From Lachnospiraceae bacterium UBA3774 (GTDB lineage Bacteria > Bacillota > Clostridia > Lachnospirales > Lachnospiraceae), in contig DFFO01000044.1 in the NCBI GenBank assembly GCA_002369255.1, forward strand, positions 21,199 to 54,829: a stretch of 33,631 bases of DNA, given 5' to 3'. This document shows, piece after piece, positions 15,229 to 23,971 of this stretch (the first letter of the stretch is position 1; every line of letters starts with the position of its first letter). The position numbers and the translations under genes were made by a program. The notes under the pieces are model-generated. The model searched no databases and had not been told where the DNA came from. It was given only the letters and a program-made list of their open reading frames with translations.

Positions 15229-17493
15229 TCATATTTCCGGTTCTTTAAATTTTGCGATCAGTATCATATCCTCAGTATTTTCATACGTTCCGGAACCGAT
15301 AATACCGTCGACGTCTTTATCTGCCAGTCTTCCGTTTTCATCCGTAACCTGTTCTCCTTCCGGAGTAAAATATCCTTCAAAGGCATAATAATGATGTTTT
15401 GCCGGAGATATTGTTTTTATCTGATCATTCATAATATCCGAAGATATAAAAGTCTGTGCTCTGCCGTATTCTGACCAGACTGCGTCTTTTTGCGACGCTT
15501 TTTGCCAAACGGCATACAGCGTTATATTTTCCGCTTCGGTATTTGCTTCTTTCTGCAGATCTCCGAAATCATATTCTGCCGTTTTGCCGTCGCGTGACCA
15601 GCCCATAAAAGCATATCCATCCATTTTCGGTTCATCCGCAATCGTAAGTACCGGAATGCAAAATGCGTTTTTATAATCCGTTTCATATTCGCAGTTCATA
15701 TCTTCCCTTCCCCAGGCGCCTCCGTTTGTATCAAAAATGACTTTGGCCGTTTTGCGGATCCATATCGCATACAGATTAACGCTGCCTTTTTCATTAAAGC
15801 TTACCCTTCTGTCATCCTCATGATAGCCGGTTCCGCTCCCGTCAGGCTTTGTATTCCAATAACCCGAAAAAACATATCCCTCGCGGAACAGATTAAGATC
15901 ATCCGCATTTAGCAGGCCTGCGCTCTTTGTAAGACCCACCTTCCAGTTGTCGTTTACAATACTGCCGTTTTTGCATAAAAGACCTGATGAAAGAATACTG
16001 TAAGGCGCTTTTGTGCTGCCTCCGTTTGCATAATAATTTATTTTTGCATATTCAGGTTCGTACCGTATCGCATATGTTCCGCAAAGTACCTGTCCTTTGC
16101 CGGCGTTACTGCTTTTTCCTTCCGTTCTTTGATGCGAGCAGAAAGTAATAAGAATATAATCACTGCCTACTTCAGATACGACCGCGCTGAAAAGTATGTT
16201 TCCCTCACCTACCGAGGCTGCCGTCCTTACCTCTGCGCACGACATGGAAACCGTACAGGAAATGGAATCCAACCATTGCGGAAAATAAGCATTGTCCGAG
16301 GAAGCTGCGACAGCGCTGATAGAGCCGGCTTTGATCTTATAGTCTCTGTAAGTATTAGCGGCTCCCGAAGAAGGTTTGTAAATATTCGGCTTTCCTGCTG
16401 CATATTCGCCTGTGATCCATTGGGCCGCCGAAGGGTCTTTTGAAATAAGTTTTTCGTAAAAATCCTCCTGCACACTTAAGGCATTTCCGCTTATTACCTG
16501 AAGCGCGTTATACGTCGAAGGAACATCGTTTTTTCCGCTGTCGTTCTTCCAGCTCCCCGTAAATTCACAATAATCTCCGACTTTCACACTGCCCTTCCAG
16601 ACAGGAAATGCACCAGAACTGTCCGTTCCCGTAGAATAGCCATATGCGGTATCTATAAGAAGCAGTCCTTTCTTTTCTGCTATATCGACGTTTATTTCCG
16701 AAATATTTGCCGCGCCGACCTTTAAAACCAGGCTTTCCTCCCTGATATCATATGCCTCTTTGTCAAGCGGCATTTCGCTGCCGTTTATTCTTATTATCAG
16801 ATTCTTTTCGGAGAGATCTCCGCTTCCAAGGATGTCCGCGGGAATCTCGGTAAATGCGCTGACAGGGCTGACATAGATATCATCCCTTCTGACGCCTCCG
16901 TTTTCGCTTACGGTGACACTGATCTTGTTTTTTCGGCCTCTGATATATTTTCTGAGCGCCTGAACCTGAACATGATCCGTAATAATACCGTCATTTGTTA
17001 TCTTGTAAAGATCTGTTTTTCGTATATATACGATATTGTTTTCCTTATCAAAATACTCTCCCTTTAAAACATTTCCTTCATCGTTGTTTTCCGCAAAAAT
17101 CAGATCTGTTATTTCATTGTCTTCATCCGTTTCTATTCTTCCGACCACATATTCCGAGGTTTCGTCAAAATCATATAAAGGTATTTTTATCACCGAAGTC
17201 ATAACATAACCGTCAATATAATCTCCCTGATGTACTTCGTCAAAATAATTCTCAAGGCTCTCGCCTCTTGTTTTTAGTTCAGACCCTGAGATATAAGTGT
17301 TTTTTACCGTTAAATATGCCACCTCATCCGGATTTTTGCTCTGCGTTACATATCTGTTATCAAGACGGTCTGCAATATATTTTAAAGTTTCCTGGGCCTG
17401 CATTGCCACGGGCGAACTTCTGAGCCCGACAAATGAGAAAGTAAATAATGCCGCAAGGCTAAAGAGAAAAAAGTGAATAACTTTGTTTTTCAT
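15229..17493 (-). CDS. Large secreted protein with Listeria-Bacteroides (InlB B-type) repeats, end of pilus operon
   Basis: A 754-residue exported protein. Residues 1-33 form a signal peptide (basic MKNK, a hydrophobic run, then SSPVAMQAQ). Residues 34 to about 470 match nothing I recognise. The C-terminal third holds repeats of the Flg_new/InlB B type: one from about 483 (YYANGG) to 574 (LYAIW), one from about 582 (FDTNGG) to 659 (LYAVW), and a degenerate third (FEGYFTPEG to LIAKF) at the end. No LPXTG anchor, membrane tail or catalytic motif is seen. The gene begins ten bases after the giant pilin stop, with AAAGGAAA as SD. I infer a pilus-associated or wall-bound adhesion protein. Confidence 0.85.
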   Translation of the reverse strand: MKNKVIHFFLFSLAALFTFSFVGLRSSPVAMQAQETLKYIADRLDNRYVTQSKNPDEVAYLTVKNTYISGSELKTRGESLENYFDEVHQGDYIDGYVMTSVIKIPLYDFDETSEYVVGRIETDEDNEITDLIFAENNDEGNVLKGEYFDKENNIVYIRKTDLYKITNDGIITDHVQVQALRKYIRGRKNKISVTVSENGGVRRDDIYVSPVSAFTEIPADILGSGDLSEKNLIIRINGSEMPLDKEAYDIREESLVLKVGAANISEINVDIAEKKGLLLIDTAYGYSTGTDSSGAFPVWKGSVKVGDYCEFTGSWKNDSGKNDVPSTYNALQVISGNALSVQEDFYEKLISKDPSAAQWITGEYAAGKPNIYKPSSGAANTYRDYKIKAGSISAVAASSDNAYFPQWLDSISCTVSMSCAEVRTAASVGEGNILFSAVVSEVGSDYILITFCSHQRTEGKSSNAGKGQVLCGTYAIRYEPEYAKINYYANGGSTKAPYSILSSGLLCKNGSIVNDNWKVGLTKSAGLLNADDLNLFREGYVFSGYWNTKPDGSGTGYHEDDRRVSFNEKGSVNLYAIWIRKTAKVIFDTNGGAWGREDMNCEYETDYKNAFCIPVLTIADEPKMDGYAFMGWSRDGKTAEYDFGDLQKEANTEAENITLYAVWQKASQKDAVWSEYGRAQTFISSDIMNDQIKTISPAKHHYYAFEGYFTPEGEQVTDENGRLADKDVDGIIGSGTYENTEDMILIAKFKEPEI

Positions 17494-17503
17494 ACATTTC
17501 CTT

Positions 17504-20500
17504 TCAATAAAACCACCCTTTGCCCGAAATAAACGTTATCTTTTTGCGCTCAAACTTCCAATCTGCCTTCAGCATCATCGGGCTAAGCGATTCCGGTCTG
17601 AATACGCCATGTTCCTCTGCGACGGTTCCGTCTTTTGTCAGCACGGTTTTTCCCGCTTCATCCCTCCAGCCGTTAAGCTCATGGCATGAGCGCACTGCAA
17701 AAAACGAGGCCTCTTCTTCCCCTGATTCGCCGGCAAACAGCTTTGAGCTGCCGTACTGAACATATATGCATTTATTTCCGATCACCTCACCGTCAAAAGG
17801 CGCTCTTCCCGTATTATTTTCATTTAAAATTACAGGTGTTCGTTTCAGGCCCACCGCAAAATATCCGGTCGAAACGCTTTTTGAAGTCAGATGCCCGTCA
17901 GATACGTAAGCGCTTATACAATAATACCTCGTTCCCAGATATGCATCTTTTTCAACGGTATGGCTGCAAACGGCGCCGGAAGAACTGCCAAGCGATATTT
18001 TCTTTGTTTCCGATAAAAAAACCGGTCCGTCCGATGATTCCCTTTCCGAAAATTCATATACTATATATATCCCGCTGTTTTCATCATACTTTCTTACGTT
18101 GCATACGCCTACTTTAGGAGCGTCCCTGTCATAGACATAGTCTCCTTCTCCAAAGCGGTTTATGACAGGAGGCTGCAAGGCGGCAGCGCTTACGGTTATC
18201 ACGGCGTCTCTTCTGCCCGCAGTAAAGACATTATTATCAAGTCTTCCCCCTCCGCTTTTTGTCAAAGAAAGCAAGACGCCTTCATATCCTGTTGAAACCT
18301 TTGAAAGATCCCCCGGCAGTATCAGAGGTTCATAATAATTACAGACGCTCTCACCGTATATTATTTCGCTGATTCCGTGACCTTTTTCAAAATGCAGTTT
18401 TATATTTGCCGCGTCGCTCTGCCAGTCGCCGTAATGATGCCCCAGACCCGTAACGTCCGGAAACGGATACCCGTTTTCCTTCAAAAGCCCGCAATAAGGC
18501 ATGCTCTGCGTATCTTTTGCTCCTTTGCGTTTCTTTAAATCCATAAGACTGATCCTTTTTCCCCATTCGTTTTCGGAACCGGCGTCGCACCAGTCTGCAA
18601 AATAATCCAAAAATAACGAGGCCTGCTCAGTCCCGTTCGCGCAGTCTCCAAACAATCCGCAAAAAAAGACCTTTTCGTTGTATTTACCGCGCCCGTCGGT
18701 GTCGGTCACAAATAAGAGCGGTGCGGCAAAATAGCTTTTTTCATCTGATAATACTGACGCTCCGTCCCCACAGAGCCTTCCGCAAAAACCTCCTGCATAC
18801 AGCCCGTATATCTCGTCGGTTAAAGCATAGGCTCCTACTGACTGCGTGGAATATGATTCTGTCACCGAAAAGTCTCCGCAAACTTCTCCGGCAAAACCTC
18901 CTGCGCAGACTGTAGACGATGGTTTGGCCTTGAGTGCGATATTTGGAGCGCCGTCTGAATATACTCCGTCTTTTTCTACTCTTCCGCCTCCGTATGAACG
19001 CTCCAACGACAGGTTTCCTTCGACTTTTCCCGCAAAGCCTCCCGCGCAATCTCCCTCAGAGTCTATCCTGCAGGTACTAAAGCATCTATAAAAACCGACG
19101 CTGCGGGCTTCTCCGACAAATGCTCCAACGTATTTTGTCCTCTCACCGCATTTGATAAGAGGGAGCATTTCCGTTTTCTTTTCAGCAGAAAGTGATGATA
19201 CAAGACCGAGCTCTGATATCTCACAATCAAGGAGCTTGCCGAATAGTCCTGCTCCCGGCTCGCCGCTTGTTATCAACAGGTCGTATATCTTATGTCCGTT
19301 TCCGTATACTCTTGTTATCTTTTCATTTCTGACAGGCACAAAACCTGCTGCACCGTCATCCTCATAAAAAATCGTTTCATGGCCCGTTATGGCAGCGCAA
19401 GAAAGATAGTTCCTTCCTCCCCTATCATCTCCGGAATAATAAATATCCCGGGTAATATAAACTTTCTGATCCGTTTCCGGCTCAAAGCCGCTTATCTCCT
19501 CATCCAGATTTTCAAGATGTCTTATGCTTGAAATGCAGATATTATCTTCATCAGCAGATTCAAAAAGTGAATTGACAAAAACTTCCGAGGTTTTGCTTCC
19601 CGCCAGGAAATCCCCTGCCGCATATACTTTTACCTCAACCTTTAAATCTTCTCCCGGAATAAAGCCATCGCCCAGCATGCTTTTAAAATGCCTGTTTTCT
19701 GTTTTGCCGGTTGCTTTTCCGTAAAAAGGCACAAGGCTGTCCAATACAATAAAAATCCGTTCCGAATCCTCAAAGGATTCTGTTTTATACAAGCTGTCAT
19801 TTTGCGAAGACTCCGCAAGATCCAGACTGTATGATCTTTTTTCTGAAACAAGCAGGTTTTTTTCACGGTCAATATAAAATGCCGCTTTGCCTGCGCTTCT
19901 TACTCCGCTGATATTTATTTCAATCCCTGTCCTTAGCGAACGAGGGTTATTATTCTCGATGATCAGGACAAGATCCTCGGAATTTACGGTTTTTATGACC
20001 GCGGGCTCAATGACTTCCTTTTCAATGTTTTCTAATATTCCTCCTCCATAATATCCGATAAACAAGTCTTCTTTGCCGGTTAAAGCTTTCTTTCTGTTGT
20101 TTTTCGCTTCGATACCGCTTATATTTTCATTTTCACGGCCTCCTGCCTCAAGCAGTTCAAATACTTCTCTATATCCGACGTCCGTTTTGCCATATATATA
20201 AATCGCGGCATAAACCGCTTTTGTTTTTGCATTGTATTCTATAAAAAAGGTGCCGCCTACGACCGGCTCGTTTGCCAGGACTGCATCATAAAGCATTCCG
20301 TCATTTTTATCCGCGACGTACATTGTTCCCTTATTTTCATCAAAAATATAAGCTTCTTTAATTCCGTCATCTTCCGTGCTTTTACTTGCCCAGTAGTCGA
20401 AATCAGAAGGAATGCGCAGCATTTTTTCTCCCCATGGATCTTTGACTGTTTCTATGTCATCAAGACGGTTTTGCGCTGCAATGTAAAGCGTTCTTGCCAT

Positions 20501-20635
20501 ATCGTCCGCGCGGGTCTGTTTTACTTCGCCGTTTACGGTTTTTAGCCCTACCAGTGAAATTGCCGTAACCGCAGCCGTTATTCCTATTACGATGAGGATT
20601 TCCGCAAGTGAAAATCCGGTTTTTCCAAGACTCAT
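17504..20635 (-). CDS. Giant modular type IV pilin with adhesin-like ectodomain
   Basis: A 1043-residue protein whose N-terminus is a true type IV prepilin: short leader MSLGKTG cut before Phe8, then FSLAEILIVIGITAAV with Glu at mature position 5. Ordinary pilins are 100-200 residues, so about 900 residues are appended. Recognisable pieces are a glycine-motif block at about 500-635 with AGGFAGKV, AGGFAGEV and AGGFCGRL, resembling GLUG repeats of surface proteins; a fibronectin/Ig-like strand-rich part at about 830-940; and a C-terminal InlB-like unit (NGWRDEAGKTV to LKADW). It has about twenty cysteines. The SD is AAAGGAG. It lies between pilO and the secreted repeat protein. I infer a pilus-tip adhesin; no ligand can be named. 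Confidence 0.88.
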   Translation of the reverse strand: MSLGKTGFSLAEILIVIGITAAVTAISLVGLKTVNGEVKQTRADDMARTLYIAAQNRLDDIETVKDPWGEKMLRIPSDFDYWASKSTEDDGIKEAYIFDENKGTMYVADKNDGMLYDAVLANEPVVGGTFFIEYNAKTKAVYAAIYIYGKTDVGYREVFELLEAGGRENENISGIEAKNNRKKALTGKEDLFIGYYGGGILENIEKEVIEPAVIKTVNSEDLVLIIENNNPRSLRTGIEINISGVRSAGKAAFYIDREKNLLVSEKRSYSLDLAESSQNDSLYKTESFEDSERIFIVLDSLVPFYGKATGKTENRHFKSMLGDGFIPGEDLKVEVKVYAAGDFLAGSKTSEVFVNSLFESADEDNICISSIRHLENLDEEISGFEPETDQKVYITRDIYYSGDDRGGRNYLSCAAITGHETIFYEDDGAAGFVPVRNEKITRVYGNGHKIYDLLITSGEPGAGLFGKLLDCEISELGLVSSLSAEKKTEMLPLIKCGERTKYVGAFVGEARSVGFYRCFSTCRIDSEGDCAGGFAGKVEGNLSLERSYGGGRVEKDGVYSDGAPNIALKAKPSSTVCAGGFAGEVCGDFSVTESYSTQSVGAYALTDEIYGLYAGGFCGRLCGDGASVLSDEKSYFAAPLLFVTDTDGRGKYNEKVFFCGLFGDCANGTEQASLFLDYFADWCDAGSENEWGKRISLMDLKKRKGAKDTQSMPYCGLLKENGYPFPDVTGLGHHYGDWQSDAANIKLHFEKGHGISEIIYGESVCNYYEPLILPGDLSKVSTGYEGVLLSLTKSGGGRLDNNVFTAGRRDAVITVSAAALQPPVINRFGEGDYVYDRDAPKVGVCNVRKYDENSGIYIVYEFSERESSDGPVFLSETKKISLGSSSGAVCSHTVEKDAYLGTRYYCISAYVSDGHLTSKSVSTGYFAVGLKRTPVILNENNTGRAPFDGEVIGNKCIYVQYGSSKLFAGESGEEEASFFAVRSCHELNGWRDEAGKTVLTKDGTVAEEHGVFRPESLSPMMLKADWKFERKKITFISGKGWFY

Positions 20636-20651
20636 TATTTCTCCTTTTGTT

Positions 20652-21254
20652 TTAAGCTGCGGGCGAACTTAGATATTTCAGACCCGGATTGTCCCCGCCT
20701 TCAATGCATCTTTCTATAAACACAACCGAAACTCTGACGCTCACAGGACATTTTACTTTAGCCGTAATATACTGATCCGACCCTCTCCCGATTGAAGGCT
20801 CCATATCAATGCTCTCAAGTATCAGTCTGTAAGGGCACGAAATCAGGCCGTCAATGATACCATCAGCGCGAAAATAGCTCTCAGCAGTGAAATCCACCTG
20901 AACCTTCCGTCTTACAAAAATGCCGTCTTGCGTATATGGTTCCGAAAAATCCAGATCATACTCTGTCGTCCCGTCCAACAGCCCGGACAGATATTTCAGC
21001 TCGCCAAAGCTTGAATCATATCTGCCGACACTGCCAAAAAGCCCCTTACCCTGCTCGGTTTTTTCGATAAAATTTTTTATTTCTGCCTCTTTTTCCTGCT
21101 GCACCAGCAACTCGTTTTTTACACTTTCGGACGCTTCCCGTATCTTATCGAGTTTTTTGTTTGCCGGTATGCCAATAAGCCTGATCCCCGCAAAAAAAGC
21201 AAGCAGAATTATGGTCGTGATGACCGCCTTTTTTCTGTTTCTTTTTTTTCGCAC
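20652..21254 (-). CDS. pilO: PilO-like type IV pilus inner-membrane protein
   Basis: A protein of about 200 residues with a basic N-terminus (RKKRNRKK), one transmembrane helix (AVITTIILLAFFAGIRLIG), a coiled-coil segment (LDKIREASESVKNELLVQQ) and an alpha/beta C-terminal domain. This is the PilO layout, and its position after PilM and PilN supports the call; direct sequence resemblance is weak. PilN and PilO form the membrane platform that links PilM to the pilin-assembly core. I chose GTG at 21254, which lies six bases after AAGGAG; the in-frame TTG at 21260 touches that SD directly and is unlikely. Confidence 0.72.
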   Translation of the reverse strand: MRKKRNRKKAVITTIILLAFFAGIRLIGIPANKKLDKIREASESVKNELLVQQEKEAEIKNFIEKTEQGKGLFGSVGRYDSSFGELKYLSGLLDGTTEYDLDFSEPYTQDGIFVRRKVQVDFTAESYFRADGIIDGLISCPYRLILESIDMEPSIGRGSDQYITAKVKCPVSVRVSVVFIERCIEGGDNPGLKYLSSPAA

Positions 21255-21264
21255 GTCCAACTCC

Positions 21265-21795
21265 TTAAGTCTTATTAAAAATGATCCTGAGTATTATGCT
21301 CTCTTCTCCGTCTTCCGCGCCTTTTGCGCTTTTGGTCTGTGAGAAAAGGATGCTTCCGTTTGTTTCTTTATCCATCCTGCCGCAAAGTTCTGATACCTGA
21401 GACATATCAAGGCCGATAACTTCTGTTATTACTTCATTGCCTTCAAGCATGAGCCTGAGGATTTTTCCTTCGCGCAAAAGATATTTTTCTATTGTATCGA
21501 GCACAAGCCGCCTGTCACAAAACGACGCCTCCGTTTCGGACAGATAGGCTGCGGAATATGTCAGATATTCTTCTCTGATCTTTTCATATTCGCTTGTTTT
21601 TGCTTTTGCCAAAATCACCTCGCTTTCAGCGTCTTTTAACATAGCCTTTTCATGACTGTACTTTAGCCAGCTATTAACGGGGCCGAAATATATCGCTGCC
21701 AATGCGGCGACAATTACCGCGGCGATGGCAGCGGGGCGAAGAAGAATGATAGCGCTGACTTCTTTTCCCGATATGAAATTTATGCTCTTTTTCAT
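21265..21795 (-). CDS. pilN: PilN-like type IV pilus inner-membrane protein
   Basis: A 176-residue protein with a short cytoplasmic N-terminus MKKSINFISGKEVS, one membrane helix (PAAIAAVIVAALAAIYFGPV), a coiled coil (SHEKAMLKDAESEVILAKAKT) and a small C-terminal domain. The short cytoplasmic segment corresponds to the PilM-binding tail of PilN. Its ATG overlaps the pilM stop as ATGA. The assignment rests on topology, size and gene order more than on motifs. Confidence 0.72.
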   Translation of the reverse strand: MKKSINFISGKEVSAIILLRPAAIAAVIVAALAAIYFGPVNSWLKYSHEKAMLKDAESEVILAKAKTSEYEKIREEYLTYSAAYLSETEASFCDRRLVLDTIEKYLLREGKILRLMLEGNEVITEVIGLDMSQVSELCGRMDKETNGSILFSQTKSAKGAEDGEESIILRIIFNKT

Positions 21796-22616
21796 TGGAA
21801 TATCGCCCCTGTTTCATATGGCGAGATAGCTGCGTCCGCCAAAGATATTTCAGCCGGAATAAGTGCTCCTATGCTTTTGCATGGCCTTCCGGTTTCCTTC
21901 ATAAAAGTCCTTACAAAATCCGCATTTAAGGTTTCCTCCCCGGTCAGATAGACCTGCGAATCTTTTTTTGTAATGCCTTTTGCTTCGTAATATTCAAGCG
22001 CGTTTTTGATTTCGCTGAAATACCCTGCCGGATCGCCTCCTGTTTTTTCGGTTTCAAATCTTGCAGCATTTCCTTCTCCGTCAAAAAATCTCAGGATTGC
22101 TCCGTCTTCTCTGAAATCTCCTATTACGGGGCGAGACCGTTCTGTTTCGGACTTTGCAGCCCTTAACAGCGCAGCAGTTTCCGGAACGAGCTTTATCAGC
22201 CTTATCCCGAATGCACCAAGTGTATTTTTCAGTTCCAAGACCTCCTCTTTTTTTGCCGCCGCCGCAAATTTAACGCTGTTTTTTCTCTCGCCCAAATACA
22301 TGTACTCAAATAAATATCTATCCGCATCTTCTCCGATAAACTCCGAAAGCTCGCTTTGAACGTGTTTTTTGAGTTTGTTTCCGCTCAAATCCGTTTTAAT
22401 GCTTTTATATACGCATTTGTCATCGGGCAAAGACATAACGGCCGGGTATTTTTTTCCGCCGTATTCCGAAAAAATCCGGGACAAGGCCGATTCTCTGTCG
22501 CCGGCTTTGCCGTATCCGTAATTAAAAATCTGCCTGAAAATGACTTTTCTTTTTTCGATTATCAGTATTTCACTGACATTTTTTCTGACAGCTACGGTCA
22601 TATATTTTTTTGACAC
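21792..22616 (-). CDS. pilM: PilM-like actin-fold pilus assembly protein
   Basis: A 274-residue cytoplasmic protein of the PilM/FtsA-like fold, shorter than the usual 340-370. SLPDDKCVYKSIKTD and LKKHVQSELSEFIG correspond to the typical PilM section on substrate-like strands and the 1C-like region, and VIGDFREDGAILRFFDG resembles the second phosphate-binding hairpin. YEAKGITKKDSQVYLTGEE matches the PilM segment before the adenosine motif. The nucleotide-binding residues look degenerate. The start is GTG at 22616, five bases after GAGGAGG. It precedes pilN and pilO as in other T4P loci. Confidence 0.75.
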   Translation of the reverse strand: MSKKYMTVAVRKNVSEILIIEKRKVIFRQIFNYGYGKAGDRESALSRIFSEYGGKKYPAVMSLPDDKCVYKSIKTDLSGNKLKKHVQSELSEFIGEDADRYLFEYMYLGERKNSVKFAAAAKKEEVLELKNTLGAFGIRLIKLVPETAALLRAAKSETERSRPVIGDFREDGAILRFFDGEGNAARFETEKTGGDPAGYFSEIKNALEYYEAKGITKKDSQVYLTGEETLNADFVRTFMKETGRPCKSIGALIPAEISLADAAISPYETGAIFQ

Positions 22617-22626
22617 TTTATCCTCC

Positions 22627-23370
22627 TCATATATTTATAAAATGCTCCCCGAAAAGTCTTATTATCATCGTTGACGCGCTGATAAAAGGCGCGAGAGCGA
22701 AGGCGTCTTCTTTTCTTTTTCTGCTTAATGCTGCATATATCAGCCCAAGCACGCAGGTCAAAAGAACGTTGACGACATTAGCATAAAGTCCCAGATGAAG
22801 TCCGACAGCCGAAAACAGTTTTATATCTCCGCCTCCCATTGATTCCCTCTTTTTTACCTTTTCAAATACAACAGCAGTAAGATATATCACTCCCGGAACC
22901 AAAACAGCACCTGCCATACTGTCATAAAAACCTTCAGCAAAGCCTTTTGGAATTCGTAAGACAAGCCAGAGAGCCGCTATCAGCGCACTGATGATATTGG
23001 GAACAGTTCTTGTCTCTATATCATAAAAAGAGGCATATCCGAGAAGTCCAGTCAGACAAAAGCCGACGATCGCATCCAAAATATTGTCCGACCGCAGACC
23101 GACGCACAAAAACAGTGTTCCCATCGTCACTTCCGCAAAAAAAGAAGCCGCAGGTATTTTTTCTTTGCAATATCTGCATCTGCCTTTAAGAAAAAGCCAG
23201 CTTATCGCCGGTATAAGATCCGTCAGATAAAGCCTGTGTTTGCATTTTGGACAAAAACTGTGTTTTTCTTTTAATATGCTGATACTTCTCGCTTTTCTCC
23301 ATGCTGTGCAATATAAAAAAGAACCCGCTGCCGCTCCTGAAAAAAACAGCAATATTCCGATCATTAACAT
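22627..23370 (-). CDS. pilD: Prepilin peptidase (leader peptidase/N-methyltransferase)
   Basis: A polytopic membrane aspartic protease (247 residues from my start) that cleaves the short leaders of all pilins in this operon and N-methylates the new N-terminus. CPKCKH and CRYCKEK form the two CxxC pairs of the cytoplasmic zinc-binding loop. The catalytic aspartates are in FYDIETRTVP (about residue 117) and GGGDIKLF (about 180). I chose the ATG at 23370, which has GGAG five bases upstream; the ATG at 23385 lies against a hairpin and has no SD. Confidence 0.94.
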   Translation of the reverse strand: MLMIGILLFFSGAAAGSFLYCTAWRKARSISILKEKHSFCPKCKHRLYLTDLIPAISWLFLKGRCRYCKEKIPAASFFAEVTMGTLFLCVGLRSDNILDAIVGFCLTGLLGYASFYDIETRTVPNIISALIAALWLVLRIPKGFAEGFYDSMAGAVLVPGVIYLTAVVFEKVKKRESMGGGDIKLFSAVGLHLGLYANVVNVLLTCVLGLIYAALSRKRKEDAFALAPFISASTMIIRLFGEHFINI

Positions 23371-23389
23371 TTTTTCTCCATTCATATAT

Positions 23390-23414
23390 GAGAGCGGAAA
23401 TAATTTCCGCCCTC
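23390..23414 (-). repeat. Intercistronic hairpin between major pilin and prepilin peptidase genes
   Basis: On the transcript GAGGGCGGAAA pairs with TTTCCGCTCTC around a three-base loop: 11 pairs including one G-U. No T-run follows, so it is not a classic terminator. It fits a 3' stabilising or processing structure after the abundant pilin message. Confidence 0.6.
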
Positions 23415-23436
23415 ATTTTTCGCCCGTATTATTATT

Positions 23437-23901
23437 TTAGACCCACTTAAGTTCTATTGTTCCGTAATCATTTATAAATACCTGAATTTTTTTGCCAAAT
23501 ACATTACTTTCTTCAGAATAGTAGTCTTGCGAATGACCGGCTATGGGATTTACTACCATTTCATGCGTGGAGCATCCTCCGGGAGACTCTGTGCCTCTTC
23601 CGTACGATTCCGGGGTTTCCATTGTCAAATTTCCTGACATCGCGTCATAAAAAAGAGTGACGCCTTTTGACGTCAAGAGGTTGCCTTCAAGATCGACGCC
23701 TGACATATACTGGGCTACGGCAGCGGCTTTAGCTGATCTGACATTGGCAAGATCCGTTTCTTCCCGGCTGCTTTCCAGTTTGTAGCCGAATATAGGTATC
23801 GATACGAGAGTCAATACCGCGATGATGGCTACAACGATCAAGAGCTCAGAAAGAGTAAAGCCCTTGATATTACGGTTTTTAAACTGATTTCCTTTTTTCA
23901 T
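23437..23901 (-). CDS. pilA: Type IV major pilin
   Basis: A 154-residue prepilin with a 14-residue basic leader ending in Gly (MKKGNQFKNRNIKG), then FTLSELLIVVAIIAVLTLV with Glu at mature position 5, the hallmark of type IVa pilins. The globular part holds a typical alpha-helix (REETDLANVRSAKAAAVAQY) and a strand-rich end. Only one Cys is present, so there is no disulfide-bonded D-region. It has the best SD of the group (AAGGAG) and a possible own promoter, and a hairpin follows the gene, all suggesting it is the most expressed pilin. Position next to pilC and pilD supports the call. Confidence 0.92.
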   Translation of the reverse strand: MKKGNQFKNRNIKGFTLSELLIVVAIIAVLTLVSIPIFGYKLESSREETDLANVRSAKAAAVAQYMSGVDLEGNLLTSKGVTLFYDAMSGNLTMETPESYGRGTESPGGCSTHEMVVNPIAGHSQDYYSEESNVFGKKIQVFINDYGTIELKWV

Positions 23902-23942
23902 TCAAATCTCCTTTTTGTTTTTTTATTTTGATTGACCGTTGC

Positions 23943-23971
23943 TTTTTACGGGCAAAAAAAGCTCTTGTCAA
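23943..23971 (-). promoter_or_regulatory. Possible internal promoter for the major pilin gene
   Basis: A perfect TTGACA (23971-23966) overlapping the pilC stop, 17 bases, then TAAAAA (23948-23943), about 40 bases before the pilA ATG. The -10 is weak. Confidence 0.4.

Noticed and set aside
16129..19091. Rightward open frames lying opposite the giant pilin and the secreted protein
   Set aside because: They lack SDs and family resemblance, and the leftward frames have clear leaders, SDs and domain motifs. They are shadows of the real genes.
23371..23385. ATG at 23385 as start of prepilin peptidase
   Set aside because: It has no SD and borders the hairpin; the ATG at 23370 has GGAG at five bases.
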